From: an uncultured Clostridia bacterium
GTDB taxonomy: Bacteria > Bacillota > Clostridia > Christensenellales > CAG-917
DNA length: 64,000 nucleotides
Reading direction: 5' to 3'
Assembly: GCA_944349635.1 (NCBI GenBank)
Contig: CALVNH010000001.1
Span: 400,385-464,384, forward strand
Position numbers and translations under genes: made by a program. Positions 45,126-55,072 of the stretch are shown piece after piece. Below the pieces are notes generated by a model. The model was given only the letters and a program-made list of their open reading frames with translations. It was not told where the DNA came from and made no database searches. Numbering within the stretch: position 1 is the first letter of the stretch; every line of letters begins with the position of its first letter.

Positions 45126-45977
45126 ATGCGGAAAATCACGAAAGCGGTAATTCCGGCCGCGGGTCACGGCACACGGTTTTTGCCCGTGACGAAAGCGGTG
45201 CCGAAAGAGATGCTCGCCATCATCGACAAGCCCGCCGTCCATTACATAGCGCAGGAAGCCGCGGACAGCGGAATTACGGACATACTGTTTGTAGTAAGCC
45301 GCGACAAAGCCGCAATAAAGAACTATTTTTCCGCAGGCGGTGCGGGCGGCGACGAGCTGGACGAGCTGTTGCGTCGCGTGCGCGTCGATTTTGCATATCA
45401 GGACGAGGCAACGGGAACGGCGGGAGCCGTGAAACTCGCCAGAGAGTTTACGGGAGACGACGCGTTTGCCGTGATGTACGGCGACGACGTCATCGTGAAC
45501 GAGGGCGGCAAGCCTTGCGTGGCGCAGCTTGCCGAAGTGTATTATAACACGGGAAAACCCGTTCTGGGCGTTCAGGAAAGACCGGAGGAAGAGGCAACGA
45601 AGTACGCCGTGATAAAAAAAGGAAGAACCGAGGGTAGGTGCACCGAGGTGTTGGGCATAGCGGAAAAACCCGCCATCGGGAACATGGCGTCCAACCTTTG
45701 CAGTTTGGGAAGATACATTCTGACGCCTGCCGTTTACGACGCCATAGAGCGCGCTCCGCTGTTTCGCGGGGAAAGATATCTCACGCACGCGATAGAGCTT
45801 ATGATTCCGGAAGGGGTGTACGCCTACGATTTCGAGGGAACGAGGTACGACCTCGGCGACAAATTCGGTTTTTTGCAGGCAAACGTCGAGGAGGGACTGC
45901 GCCGTTACGGCGACAAACTCGCAAGCTATCTGCGCGGATTGCTCTCCGACGGAAGCGACGGCAAAACGGAGAGATAG
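45126..45977 (+). CDS. galU: UTP-glucose-1-phosphate uridylyltransferase
   Basis: The enzyme makes UDP-glucose for glycolipid, polysaccharide and galactose metabolism. The 283-residue protein begins with the nucleotidyltransferase signature PAAGHGTRFLPVTKAVPKEM and contains VVSRDKAAIKNYF and VMYGDDVIV. The ATG at 45126 is preceded by GAGGAGGTG. UDP-glucose, together with the lipid kinase and glmM alongside, suggests an envelope precursor neighbourhood. Confidence 0.93.
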   Translation: MRKITKAVIPAAGHGTRFLPVTKAVPKEMLAIIDKPAVHYIAQEAADSGITDILFVVSRDKAAIKNYFSAGGAGGDELDELLRRVRVDFAYQDEATGTAGAVKLAREFTGDDAFAVMYGDDVIVNEGGKPCVAQLAEVYYNTGKPVLGVQERPEEEATKYAVIKKGRTEGRCTEVLGIAEKPAIGNMASNLCSLGRYILTPAVYDAIERAPLFRGERYLTHAIELMIPEGVYAYDFEGTRYDLGDKFGFLQANVEEGLRRYGDKLASYLRGLLSDGSDGKTER

Positions 45978-46008
45978 AGTTAGGCGCGTAAAACGGGCGA
46001 TAAAAAGA

Positions 46009-46037
46009 CAAAACGCACGCAAAAACGTGCGTTTTTG
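46009..46037. terminator. Terminator between galU and glmM
   Basis: AAAACGCACG (46010-46019) and CGTGCGTTTT (46026-46035) form a perfect stem followed by T residues on the plus strand; the opposite strand has a weaker T-run. Confidence 0.82.
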
Positions 46038-46061
46038 TTTTATTCGGCTTGATTTGTCGAA

Positions 46062-47390
46062 TCAAAGGGAGTAATTGCTCCTTATGAACAGTTCTATGCT
46101 GCGGGCGGCAAAGCCCGCAAGAAAGCCGTCCTCGCTTTCCGCCATTATGCGGATTTTCTTTTCCGTGCCGCTGGGACGCAACATGATTCTTCCGCGTTCC
46201 CCCAGCATGTCCTCTATCGTGCGGACGTAATCACGCAGGCGTTTGTCGCAAACGATTTTTTCTTTTTCCGCCGTGACGATTTCGGCGTTTACCTGCGGGA
46301 AGGGGCGGCAATCGTTGAGAGCGGAAAGTTTGCCGCCCGAAGCCCGAACCGCATTTGCAAGCACAGCGCCCGCCAGCATTCCGTCACCCGTCTGGGAAAA
46401 CTCGCGCAGGATGATGTGTCCCGACTGTTCGCCGCCAACAGACAAACCCTCATCGCACATCTTTTCGATTACGTTGTGGTCTCCGACGTCCGTTCTGACG
46501 AGGGAAATTCCGAGGCTTCCGAGCGCGGCTTCCACTCCCATGTTTGTGTGAATGGTGCCAACCACGGTGTCGTGTGGGAGCCGCCCCTGCGATTTCAGCC
46601 TGCGGGCGAGAATGTAAATTATCATATCTCCGTCCACGACTTTTCCGTTTTCGTCGACGGCAATGACTCTGTCGGCGTCTCCGTCGAAAGAAAAGCCCAT
46701 ATCCGCGCCCGTACGCAGAACCTCTTTTGCCACGGCGTCCGGGTGCAGGGCACCGCACCCCGCGTTTATCAGGCGTCCGTCGGACGAGTCGTTGACGACA
46801 AACACGCAGGCACCCGCGCGGCGGAAAAGCTCCGGAGCAACGGCGCCCGCCGCTCCGTTGGCGCAATCCAGCACTATGTTCAGTCCGTCGAGCTTGCACG
46901 CGGAGCGGAACATTTTGTCGTAACAGGCAAAGGCGTCGTCGCTTCCGACGGTATTGCCGCGGTACTGAGCGTAATATAGTTTGGCTTCGGCAATGTGTTT
47001 TTCCACCTCGATTTCCTTTGATTCGGAGAGCTTTTTGCCGTCATTGCCGAAAATTTTGATTCCGTTGTAGGCGGGAGGATTGTGAGAGGCGCTTATCATT
47101 ACGCCGAAAGTCGCGTTTCGACACGCCGTGACGAAAGCAACGCAGGGAGTTGGCACAACCCCCATATCCATGACGTCCGCGCCCGCCGCAAGCGCCCCTT
47201 CGCACACGGCACGCGCGAGATTGTTCCCGCTGACGCGAGTATCGCGTCCGACGACGACAAGTCCGCCTTTTGCACTCATACCCAGCTTGTTTCCCACCAG
47301 CATGGCAAGACCGTCGGTGAGTTCTTCACCGTAAATTCCGCGGATTCCGTCCGTTCCGAAATATCTTTTGCACGAGCTGTGATTTGACAT
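46062..47390 (-). CDS. glmM: Phosphoglucosamine mutase
   Basis: GlmM converts glucosamine-6-phosphate to glucosamine-1-phosphate for UDP-GlcNAc and cell wall synthesis. The 442-residue protein starts with RYFGTDGIRG. It has the phosphoserine loop MISASHNPPAYNG (Ser102), the metal-binding loop FDGDADR and the C-terminal phosphate-binding LRPSGTEKKIR. It opposes nagB metabolically. No ribosome site precedes the ATG; a promoter -10 box ends 6 bases upstream. Confidence 0.95.
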   Translation of the reverse strand: MSNHSSCKRYFGTDGIRGIYGEELTDGLAMLVGNKLGMSAKGGLVVVGRDTRVSGNNLARAVCEGALAAGADVMDMGVVPTPCVAFVTACRNATFGVMISASHNPPAYNGIKIFGNDGKKLSESKEIEVEKHIAEAKLYYAQYRGNTVGSDDAFACYDKMFRSACKLDGLNIVLDCANGAAGAVAPELFRRAGACVFVVNDSSDGRLINAGCGALHPDAVAKEVLRTGADMGFSFDGDADRVIAVDENGKVVDGDMIIYILARRLKSQGRLPHDTVVGTIHTNMGVEAALGSLGISLVRTDVGDHNVIEKMCDEGLSVGGEQSGHIILREFSQTGDGMLAGAVLANAVRASGGKLSALNDCRPFPQVNAEIVTAEKEKIVCDKRLRDYVRTIEDMLGERGRIMLRPSGTEKKIRIMAESEDGFLAGFAARSIELFIRSNYSL

Positions 47391-47396
47391 AGTGCA

Positions 47397-47426
47397 AATA
47401 TATTCCGCAAGAAGGACGCAGGTTAA
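47397..47426 (-). promoter_or_regulatory. Promoter abutting the glmM start codon (leaderless)
   Basis: Minus-strand TTAACC (47421-47426), an 18-base spacer and TATATT (47397-47402), then 6 bases to the ATG. No Shine-Dalgarno sequence. Confidence 0.55.
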
Positions 47427-47463
47427 AAAATCGGGAAAAAAATAAAAATTTTTGCAAAAACTA

Positions 47464-47491
47464 TTGACAAGGACACAAAGAGTGTTACAAT
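47464..47491 (+). promoter_or_regulatory. Sigma-A promoter of hsp20
   Basis: TTGACA (47464-47469), a 16-base spacer and TACAAT (47486-47491). The start of transcription falls inside the CIRCE element. Confidence 0.85.
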
Positions 47492-47492
47492 A

Positions 47493-47519
47493 TTAGCAGT
47501 CGATGGCGATGATTGCTAA
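47493..47519. promoter_or_regulatory. CIRCE element (HrcA operator)
   Basis: TTAGCAGTC, nine bases, then GATTGCTAA. This differs from the CIRCE consensus TTAGCACTC-N9-GAGTGCTAA at one base per arm. Its position over the transcription start predicts HrcA repression relieved by heat. Confidence 0.92.
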
Positions 47520-47588
47520 CAAACAAACAGCAGGAGTGCCAACATCGCCGGGGACACAATAATACGTTACTTAAAGGAGTGTGCAAAT

Positions 47589-48023
47589 ATGAAAAACTAT
47601 CTTACCGGCTACAACCGTTCGAACAATTCTCTCGACTTCTTCGAAAACGCTTTTGACGACTTCTTCCGTCCGCTGTTTTACGACGAGAAGTTCGACTCCA
47701 TGAAGACGGACATAAAGGAGACTCCCAACGCGTACGAACTCGACGTCGAGATGCCCGGATTTGACAAGGAAGACATTTCCGTGAGCGTCGAAAACGGCTA
47801 TATGACCGTTCGCGCCGAGAAGAAAGAAAAAGAAGAGAGCGGCAAAGAAGAGAAGCGTTATGTCAGAAAAGAGCGCAGCGTCTCTTGCCAGAGAAGCTAT
47901 TACATCGGCGACACCGAGGAAGACACCATCAAGGCGAAATACGAAAACGGACTGCTGACCGTCACCGTGCCCAAGAAGGAAGAAAAGAAGCCCGAAGGCA
48001 AGAAAAGCATTTCCATCGAATGA
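47589..48023 (+). CDS. Small heat-shock protein, Hsp20/alpha-crystallin family
   Basis: The 144-residue chaperone holds unfolding proteins. An N-terminal aromatic region is followed by the alpha-crystallin domain with YELDVEMPGFDKEDISVSVE, and by the beta-strand segment with AKYENGLLTVTVPK. The C-terminal motif ends ISIE, a form of the I-x-I tail. The AAAGGAG site is well placed. It is a single-gene unit under a CIRCE promoter. The hrcA gene is not in this window. Confidence 0.95.
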   Translation: MKNYLTGYNRSNNSLDFFENAFDDFFRPLFYDEKFDSMKTDIKETPNAYELDVEMPGFDKEDISVSVENGYMTVRAEKKEKEESGKEEKRYVRKERSVSCQRSYYIGDTEEDTIKAKYENGLLTVTVPKKEEKKPEGKKSISIE

Positions 48024-48067
48024 CAAAAACGCCGCTTTAAGCGCGAAAAAACATCGGATAAACACAT

Positions 48068-48104
48068 AAAAGAGGCGGTTTGCTTTATGCGAACCGCTTC
48101 TTTT
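48068..48104. terminator. Terminator after hsp20
   Basis: A 13-base stem with one G-T pair (48068-48080 with 48092-48104) and an 11-base loop. A/T ends on both sides let it serve the convergent lipoprotein gene as well. Confidence 0.78.
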
Positions 48105-48130
48105 GCATTTTTGAAAACACATAGGCGCCG

Positions 48131-49165
48131 TCAAAACGGAGGAGAAAGAGAAAGCCTTTCGGAGAGAGCTGCGAGAGCTCCGCTTTCGTATGCGGTCACG
48201 CGCAACACGCACTCGGTATCGGGCAAAAACGCGGAAACGTCGGCCTCCGTTTCCGAGGTCGTGACAACGCGAACTCCGTTGACGGAAACGACAAAGAGAG
48301 CGCCCCGCGCAAGGTTTTCCGCAGACCACGAGAGTATGCCGTCCGTACAGACGAGATTTCCGACAGACGGTCGAGGCGCGCAGAGTGACAGTGCGAAAGG
48401 TGATGATTCGGAGGTGACGTCGGCGGCAAAGACGGACACCGTTACGGTGCATTCGTCGGTGAAGAGGTCGCTCATGTTTGCGAAAACGACAAGCGTGCCG
48501 TCGGCGGAAAGTTCGGCGTAAAACTCTGCTTCTTTACCGTCGAAGCACAGAGAACCCGTTTCTCCCGCCGCGGGCAGGGCGGCTTGTGCGAAGCCTTGCG
48601 CGTCGGAAGATTGAGCGCTTACGCCGAAAGCGTCTGCCTCTTTGTCCACGGAGAATGCAAGAACGGTTTTGCCGTTGTCGCGGATTATGCCGAATATTTC
48701 CGGCACGGAGAGGGTTGCGGGCGGAACGGGTTCTTCGTCGCCTTCACCGCCTTCTTCCGGCGGAGTTTCGCCTTCGTCGTCGGGGTCCGACGGGTTTTCG
48801 CCCTCTTCGGGCGGTTCTTCCGCAGGAGAAGAAAGTTTTGCCGTCACATTCATATCGTAAGCCGTTCCCGTTACTTTGTAATAATCGGGAGAAAACGTAT
48901 AGCCTTCGGCGAAAAAGCCCACGACGTCGTTGTAAACGAGCCCCGTCAAAGAGTAAATCCCGTCGCGTTGCGTCTTTGTAACGGGTTCGCCGTTGACGAG
49001 CACGGACACTCCTTCCACGGGCTTTCCGTCACAGGTGACGATACCCGCAACCGCGTATCCCGTTTCCACGGACGATGCGGGCGGTCGGTCGCAGGCGCAG
49101 AGAACCGTCGCGCCCGTCAGCGCAATCGCGAAGGCAAGAATCAAAACAAAAGCATGTTTTTTCAT
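48131..49165 (-). CDS. Lipoprotein with carboxypeptidase-regulatory-like domain
   Basis: The 344-residue protein has a signal peptide ending in the lipobox LCAC with lipidated Cys25. Residues about 36-110 resemble a peptidase-regulatory (CarboxypepD_reg-like) beta-sandwich, with VAGIVTCDGKPVEGVSVLVN. A Pro/Glu/Gly-rich acidic linker (about 115-150) follows. The remainder is beta-rich and probably one or two Ig or fibronectin III-like domains. Its start overlaps the end of the upstream gene by 4 bases, so the two secreted proteins form an operon. The function is unknown. Confidence 0.75.
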   Translation of the reverse strand: MKKHAFVLILAFAIALTGATVLCACDRPPASSVETGYAVAGIVTCDGKPVEGVSVLVNGEPVTKTQRDGIYSLTGLVYNDVVGFFAEGYTFSPDYYKVTGTAYDMNVTAKLSSPAEEPPEEGENPSDPDDEGETPPEEGGEGDEEPVPPATLSVPEIFGIIRDNGKTVLAFSVDKEADAFGVSAQSSDAQGFAQAALPAAGETGSLCFDGKEAEFYAELSADGTLVVFANMSDLFTDECTVTVSVFAADVTSESSPFALSLCAPRPSVGNLVCTDGILSWSAENLARGALFVVSVNGVRVVTTSETEADVSAFLPDTECVLRVTAYESGALAALSERLSLSPPF

Positions 49166-50052
49166 AGGACGATTTCTCCGTTGACCACAGAGAAACTCAG
49201 AGTTTTCGCGGAGCCCTCTTCCGTGTTGCGGACGGCTTTGACTTTAAGTGTGTAGGAGCCGTCGCCACAGAGTGCGGACGTGATGTCCGCAAACGTATGT
49301 TCGGTGAAGAAACGTCCAGTGCAGGTGCCGTCGCGATAGACGTAGCAGACAAACGCTTCCGCTGAGGGGTCGGTGTCGCACCAGCTTGCCAACAGCCTGT
49401 CGGGAAGCGCGCACAGAGTGACGGCATACGGTGCCGCGGGCGGAAGTTCGAAAGAAAAGTTCAGAATGGCGGGAGCGGAAGGAAGCAGGAGTTCGTCGTC
49501 CGAAAACGCGGTGACGGTTGCCGCAAAATCGCCGCTGTCGGCAAGAAGAGGAGAAAGGTCGAAGAGAGAATCGGAGCAAACCCCGACGTAAACGCCGTTC
49601 AAAGTTATTTCGTAACGGGTGGCGCCCGCCGTCGGTTTCCATGACAGGATTCCGCCGGACAGGGAAAGCAACGAGGGAGAGGGAAGCGGTGCGGAAAAGT
49701 CGAAAGACACGCTCTCTTTCAGTGCGGAGCCGTCGTCGAATACCGCCTGCAAAGAAAACGAATATTTTCCGCCGCCTTGCAAAAATCCGCTCACGTCAAC
49801 GGAGCGGAAAGACGACGGCATGGAAACGAGGACTTCGCCGTCGGCGGAGAGCAACAGAAATTCTCTGGCGCCGGGAACGGGGTTCCACGACAAAAACGCG
49901 CCTTGCGCGGAAACGTCTGCGCGGAGGGATAACGGAAACTCGGCGATTGCCGTACCCTCCCCGAAAGGCAACAACGCTGAAACGGCGACGACGGCAATGC
50001 ACAAAAAGCAGAAGACCGCGCGCCGAAATTTCGTCTTCCGTAAAATATTCAT
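49162..50052 (-). CDS. Secreted protein with fibronectin III-like repeats
   Basis: The 296-residue protein begins with a basic stretch and a hydrophobic segment (about 12-30), a signal peptide or anchor without a lipobox. Three beta-rich units of about 85 residues follow with recurring phrases GAFLSWNPVPGAREFLL, GGILSWKPTAGATRYEI and PDRLLASWCDTDPSAEAF, a pattern common in fibronectin III-like domains. It leads an operon with the lipoprotein gene and is transcribed divergently from gyrB. The ribosome site is close (AAGGG with 2 bases spacing). The ligand is unknown. Confidence 0.7.
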   Translation of the reverse strand: MNILRKTKFRRAVFCFLCIAVVAVSALLPFGEGTAIAEFPLSLRADVSAQGAFLSWNPVPGAREFLLLSADGEVLVSMPSSFRSVDVSGFLQGGGKYSFSLQAVFDDGSALKESVSFDFSAPLPSPSLLSLSGGILSWKPTAGATRYEITLNGVYVGVCSDSLFDLSPLLADSGDFAATVTAFSDDELLLPSAPAILNFSFELPPAAPYAVTLCALPDRLLASWCDTDPSAEAFVCYVYRDGTCTGRFFTEHTFADITSALCGDGSYTLKVKAVRNTEEGSAKTLSFSVVNGEIVL

Positions 50053-50074
50053 AACCCTTGCCCAATCCGATTAC

Positions 50075-50103
50075 AGAGTATTACAGCGCGTCGGAAATGT
50101 CAA
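50075..50103 (-). promoter_or_regulatory. Promoter of the secreted-protein operon
   Basis: Minus-strand TTGACA (50098-50103), a 17-base spacer and TACTCT (50075-50080). The predicted leader is about 16 bases. Confidence 0.6.
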
Positions 50104-50146
50104 TAACCCCTTTGGCGGGAAGCCGCAAGAAAATGTTTCAAAAAAG

Positions 50147-50175
50147 TTGATTTTGGCTTATTATACTGTTATAAT
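50147..50175 (+). promoter_or_regulatory. Promoter of gyrB-gyrA
   Basis: TTGATT (50147-50152), a 17-base spacer and TATAAT (50170-50175), followed by a very AT-rich 60-base leader and TTAGGAGGAACC. Confidence 0.82.
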
Positions 50176-50214
50176 TATCTTAACTATCTTTATTGATATT
50201 AAATATAGTAATAA

Positions 50215-52149
<1,935 letters not shown>

Positions 52150-52161
52150 GGAGAAAGAACG

Positions 52162-54729
52162 ATGAGTACAAATCAGAAAGACAAAGAATATCTCGAACAT
52201 CTCGCCGACAGTAAAATCGTCAACGTCGAGGTGGAAAACGAACTCAAAAAGTCCTTTATCTCCTATGCAATGGCGGTCAACGTGTCGCGTGCCATTCCCG
52301 ATGTCCGCGACGGTTTGAAACCCGTTCACAGAAGAATCCTGTACGCCATGAGCGAACTCAACCTCACTCCCGACAAGCCTTACCGCAAGAGCGCAATGGT
52401 GGTCGGCGAAGTGCTTGGCAAATATCACCCTCACGGCGACAGCTCAGTCTACGACGCCATGGTAAGACTGGCGCAGGACTTCTCCATCAGATGCCCCCTC
52501 GTGGACGGACACGGCAACTTCGGCTCCGTGGACGGAGACCCTCCCGCGGCATACCGTTACACCGAAGCGCGTCTTTCCAAGATAGCGTTGGAAATGATTC
52601 GCGACATCGATAAGAAGACCGTGGATTTCTATCCCAACTTCGACGACACGCGCGAACAACCCGTGGTGTTGCCGTCGCGTTTTCCCAACCTGCTCGTCAA
52701 CGGTTCCGACGGAATAGCGGTCGGCATGGCGACCAGCATACCTCCCCACAACCTCGGCGAGGTCATCGACGCCACGATTGCGCTCATTAAGAATCCCGAA
52801 CTCGAAGTGGACGACCTCATGGAATACATTCCCGCGCCAGACTATCCCACGGCGGGGCTTGTGCTGGGCAGAGCGGCAATCAGGCAGGCGTACCGCACGG
52901 GGCGCGGTGGAGCGGTGCTTCGCGCCAGGACGGAAATCGAAGAGCTTGCCGGCGGAAAGAGCCGTATCGTCATCACGGAGATTCCCTATCAGGTCAACAA
53001 AGCGAAACTCATCGAAAACATCGCCGACCAGGTCAAGGACAAGCGTCTCGAAGGCATTTCCGACATCAGCGAAGAAACCGACCGCACGGGAATGCGCATC
53101 GTCATCGACATCAAAAAGGATTACAACCCGCAAGTCGTGCTCAATCAGCTGTTCAAGCAGACCAATCTGCAAATCAGCAATTCCATAATTCTGCTTGCTC
53201 TCGTTGACGGAGTGCCCCGCATTCTCAACCTCAAACAGATTCTGGAAAATTACGTTGCGCATCAGGAGGACGTCATCGTCCGTCGCACGAAGTTCGACCT
53301 CGAAAAAGCCGAGGAGAGAGAACATATTCTCAACGGACTCGCCATTGCTCTCGCCAACATCGACGAGGTGGTCGATTTGCTCAAAAAGAGCGCGGACAGA
53401 CAGGCGGCAATCGACAACCTCATGGAAAGATTCCTGCTTTCCGAAAAGCAGTCCGTGGCAATTCTGGAAATGCGTCTGCAAAGGCTCACCGGACTCGAAG
53501 TGGAAAAAATCAACGAGGAACTGGAACAGAAGCGTGAGGAAATCAAGGAGTACAAGCGCATTCTCGCGTCCGAAGAGGCGGTCAAGGAAATCATCGTAAA
53601 CGAACTTACCGAAATCAAGGAGACATACGGTACCCCCAGACTTTCCGAACTCAGCTACGACTATTCCGAAATCAACATTGCCGACCTCATCGACAAAGAA
53701 GACATCGTCGTGTCGATGACTCACGGCGGCTATATCAAGCGTCTTGCCGTTGCCGAGTATCATTCCCAGAGACGCGGCGGAATGGGCATAACGGCCCACA
53801 AGGCAAAGGACGACGACTTTGTGGAGCACATCTTCGTCAGCAATACGCATCAGGATATCATGTTCTTCACCAATATGGGCAAAGCGTTCACGATGAAGGG
53901 CTACGAAATCCCCGAAGCCGGCAGAACGTCGCGCGGTCGCGCAATCATCAATCTGCTGCAACTCGTTCCCGGCGAAAAAGTGCAGGCGTTGCTCGCCTTG
54001 CCCGAGGAGCGCGAGGGATATTATCTTATGCTTGCCACCAAGAACGGGCTCATCAAGAAGACCCCGCTGTCGGAATTCGCGTCCATCAAGCGCAACGGGA
54101 AGATTGCCATCAAGTTCAACGAGGACGACGAACTCATCGAAGCCGTGCTCACCAACGGCGACGACCAACTCATAATGGCTTCCAGCGAGGGCTATTGCAT
54201 CAGATTCAACGAACGCGACGTCCGTCCCACGGGCAGAACGGCAATGGGCGTGAAGTCAATGAGATTGCCCGAAGGCTACAAGATGGTTGACCTTGCCGTC
54301 ATCAAGGAGGACAGCGAAATACTCACCGTGACGTCGCAAGGCTACGGCAAACGCAGCAGTGTGGCGGATTATCCGTTGCAGGGCAGAGCCGGCAAGGGCG
54401 TCAAGGCGGGCGTGTTCAACGAGAAGACGGGCGTGCTCACGGGTCTGAAAGTCATTCCCGCAGACACCGACGTGATGATGATAACCGACAGCGGCATAAT
54501 CATCAGGGTGCAGGCCAACGGTATTTCCAAGCTAGGAAGAGCAACGCAAGGCGTCCGCATCATGAAACTCAAAGACGAAAACGCCAAAGTGGCAGGCATC
54601 GCACTCACGCCTCACGAGGACGAGGAAGAGGAGCCCGAACAGGGCGCCGAAGGTGCGGCGGAAGGCGCTGCGGAAGCTCCTGCGGAACAAGCCGCAACAA
54701 GTCCTGACGAAAGCGGAGAAAACGCATAA
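52162..54729 (+). CDS. gyrA: DNA gyrase subunit A
   Basis: GyrA cuts and rejoins DNA. The catalytic tyrosine is Tyr133 in [11 protein letters not shown]. The quinolone-binding region reads [12 protein letters not shown], with the Ser94 and Asp98 positions unaltered. The GyrA box QRRGGMG, needed for DNA wrapping, starts the C-terminal beta-pinwheel, which distinguishes it from ParC. The 855-residue length includes a Glu/Ala-rich tail of about 40 residues. AAGGAG precedes the ATG. Confidence 0.97.
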   Translation: MSTNQKDKEYLEHLADSKIVNVEVENELKKSFISYAMAVNVSRAIPDVRDGLKPVHRRILYAMSELNLTPDKPYRKSAMVVGEVLGKYHPHGDSSVYDAMVRLAQDFSIRCPLVDGHGNFGSVDGDPPAAYRYTEARLSKIALEMIRDIDKKTVDFYPNFDDTREQPVVLPSRFPNLLVNGSDGIAVGMATSIPPHNLGEVIDATIALIKNPELEVDDLMEYIPAPDYPTAGLVLGRAAIRQAYRTGRGGAVLRARTEIEELAGGKSRIVITEIPYQVNKAKLIENIADQVKDKRLEGISDISEETDRTGMRIVIDIKKDYNPQVVLNQLFKQTNLQISNSIILLALVDGVPRILNLKQILENYVAHQEDVIVRRTKFDLEKAEEREHILNGLAIALANIDEVVDLLKKSADRQAAIDNLMERFLLSEKQSVAILEMRLQRLTGLEVEKINEELEQKREEIKEYKRILASEEAVKEIIVNELTEIKETYGTPRLSELSYDYSEINIADLIDKEDIVVSMTHGGYIKRLAVAEYHSQRRGGMGITAHKAKDDDFVEHIFVSNTHQDIMFFTNMGKAFTMKGYEIPEAGRTSRGRAIINLLQLVPGEKVQALLALPEEREGYYLMLATKNGLIKKTPLSEFASIKRNGKIAIKFNEDDELIEAVLTNGDDQLIMASSEGYCIRFNERDVRPTGRTAMGVKSMRLPEGYKMVDLAVIKEDSEILTVTSQGYGKRSSVADYPLQGRAGKGVKAGVFNEKTGVLTGLKVIPADTDVMMITDSGIIIRVQANGISKLGRATQGVRIMKLKDENAKVAGIALTPHEDEEEEPEQGAEGAAEGAAEAPAEQAATSPDESGENA

Positions 54730-54747
54730 CCGAACGATAATCGATGC

Positions 54748-54775
54748 AAAACGGCGGAAAAACCGCCGTTTTGTT
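54748..54775 (+). terminator. Intrinsic terminator of gyrB-gyrA
   Basis: AAAACGGCGG and CCGCCGTTTT form a 10-base stem with an A-rich loop, followed by a T-rich sequence. Confidence 0.9.
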
Positions 54776-54942
54776 ATGTTTGATGCACTGCTTACCATGC
54801 GCGAAAAGTGCTTTCGTTCGGTGCGCAAGTCCTCGTCCGTTCCGTTCGGCGCAAAGAGCGGAGCGCCTCGTTTGCGGCAAAAGATTTCGGTGTGTCCGTC
54901 GAACGGAATGCGTAAAAAACGGGAGTTGTTTTTCAAAGAATA

Positions 54943-54971
54943 TTGAAAGAAAAGGGTAAATTTGTTAATAT
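54943..54971 (+). promoter_or_regulatory. Promoter of the glycosidase genes
   Basis: TTGAAA (54943-54948), a 17-base spacer and TAATAT (54966-54971). The leader is about 95 bases and GC-rich. Confidence 0.55.
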
Positions 54972-55072
54972 ATTGTAGGTCGGTGCGCACGCGCACCTGT
55001 TTTCCGCGCGTCCGTGCGCTCTTGTGTGCAAGACGGGAACGGCGGCGCGGCGAAAAGGACGAAGGAGAGATT

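Larger units (their letters stand above)
54730..55072. other. Gap between gyrA and the GH13 gene
   Basis: It holds the gyrA terminator (54748-54774), the GH13 promoter (54943-54971) and a GC-rich leader. No gene is supported. Confidence 0.6.
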
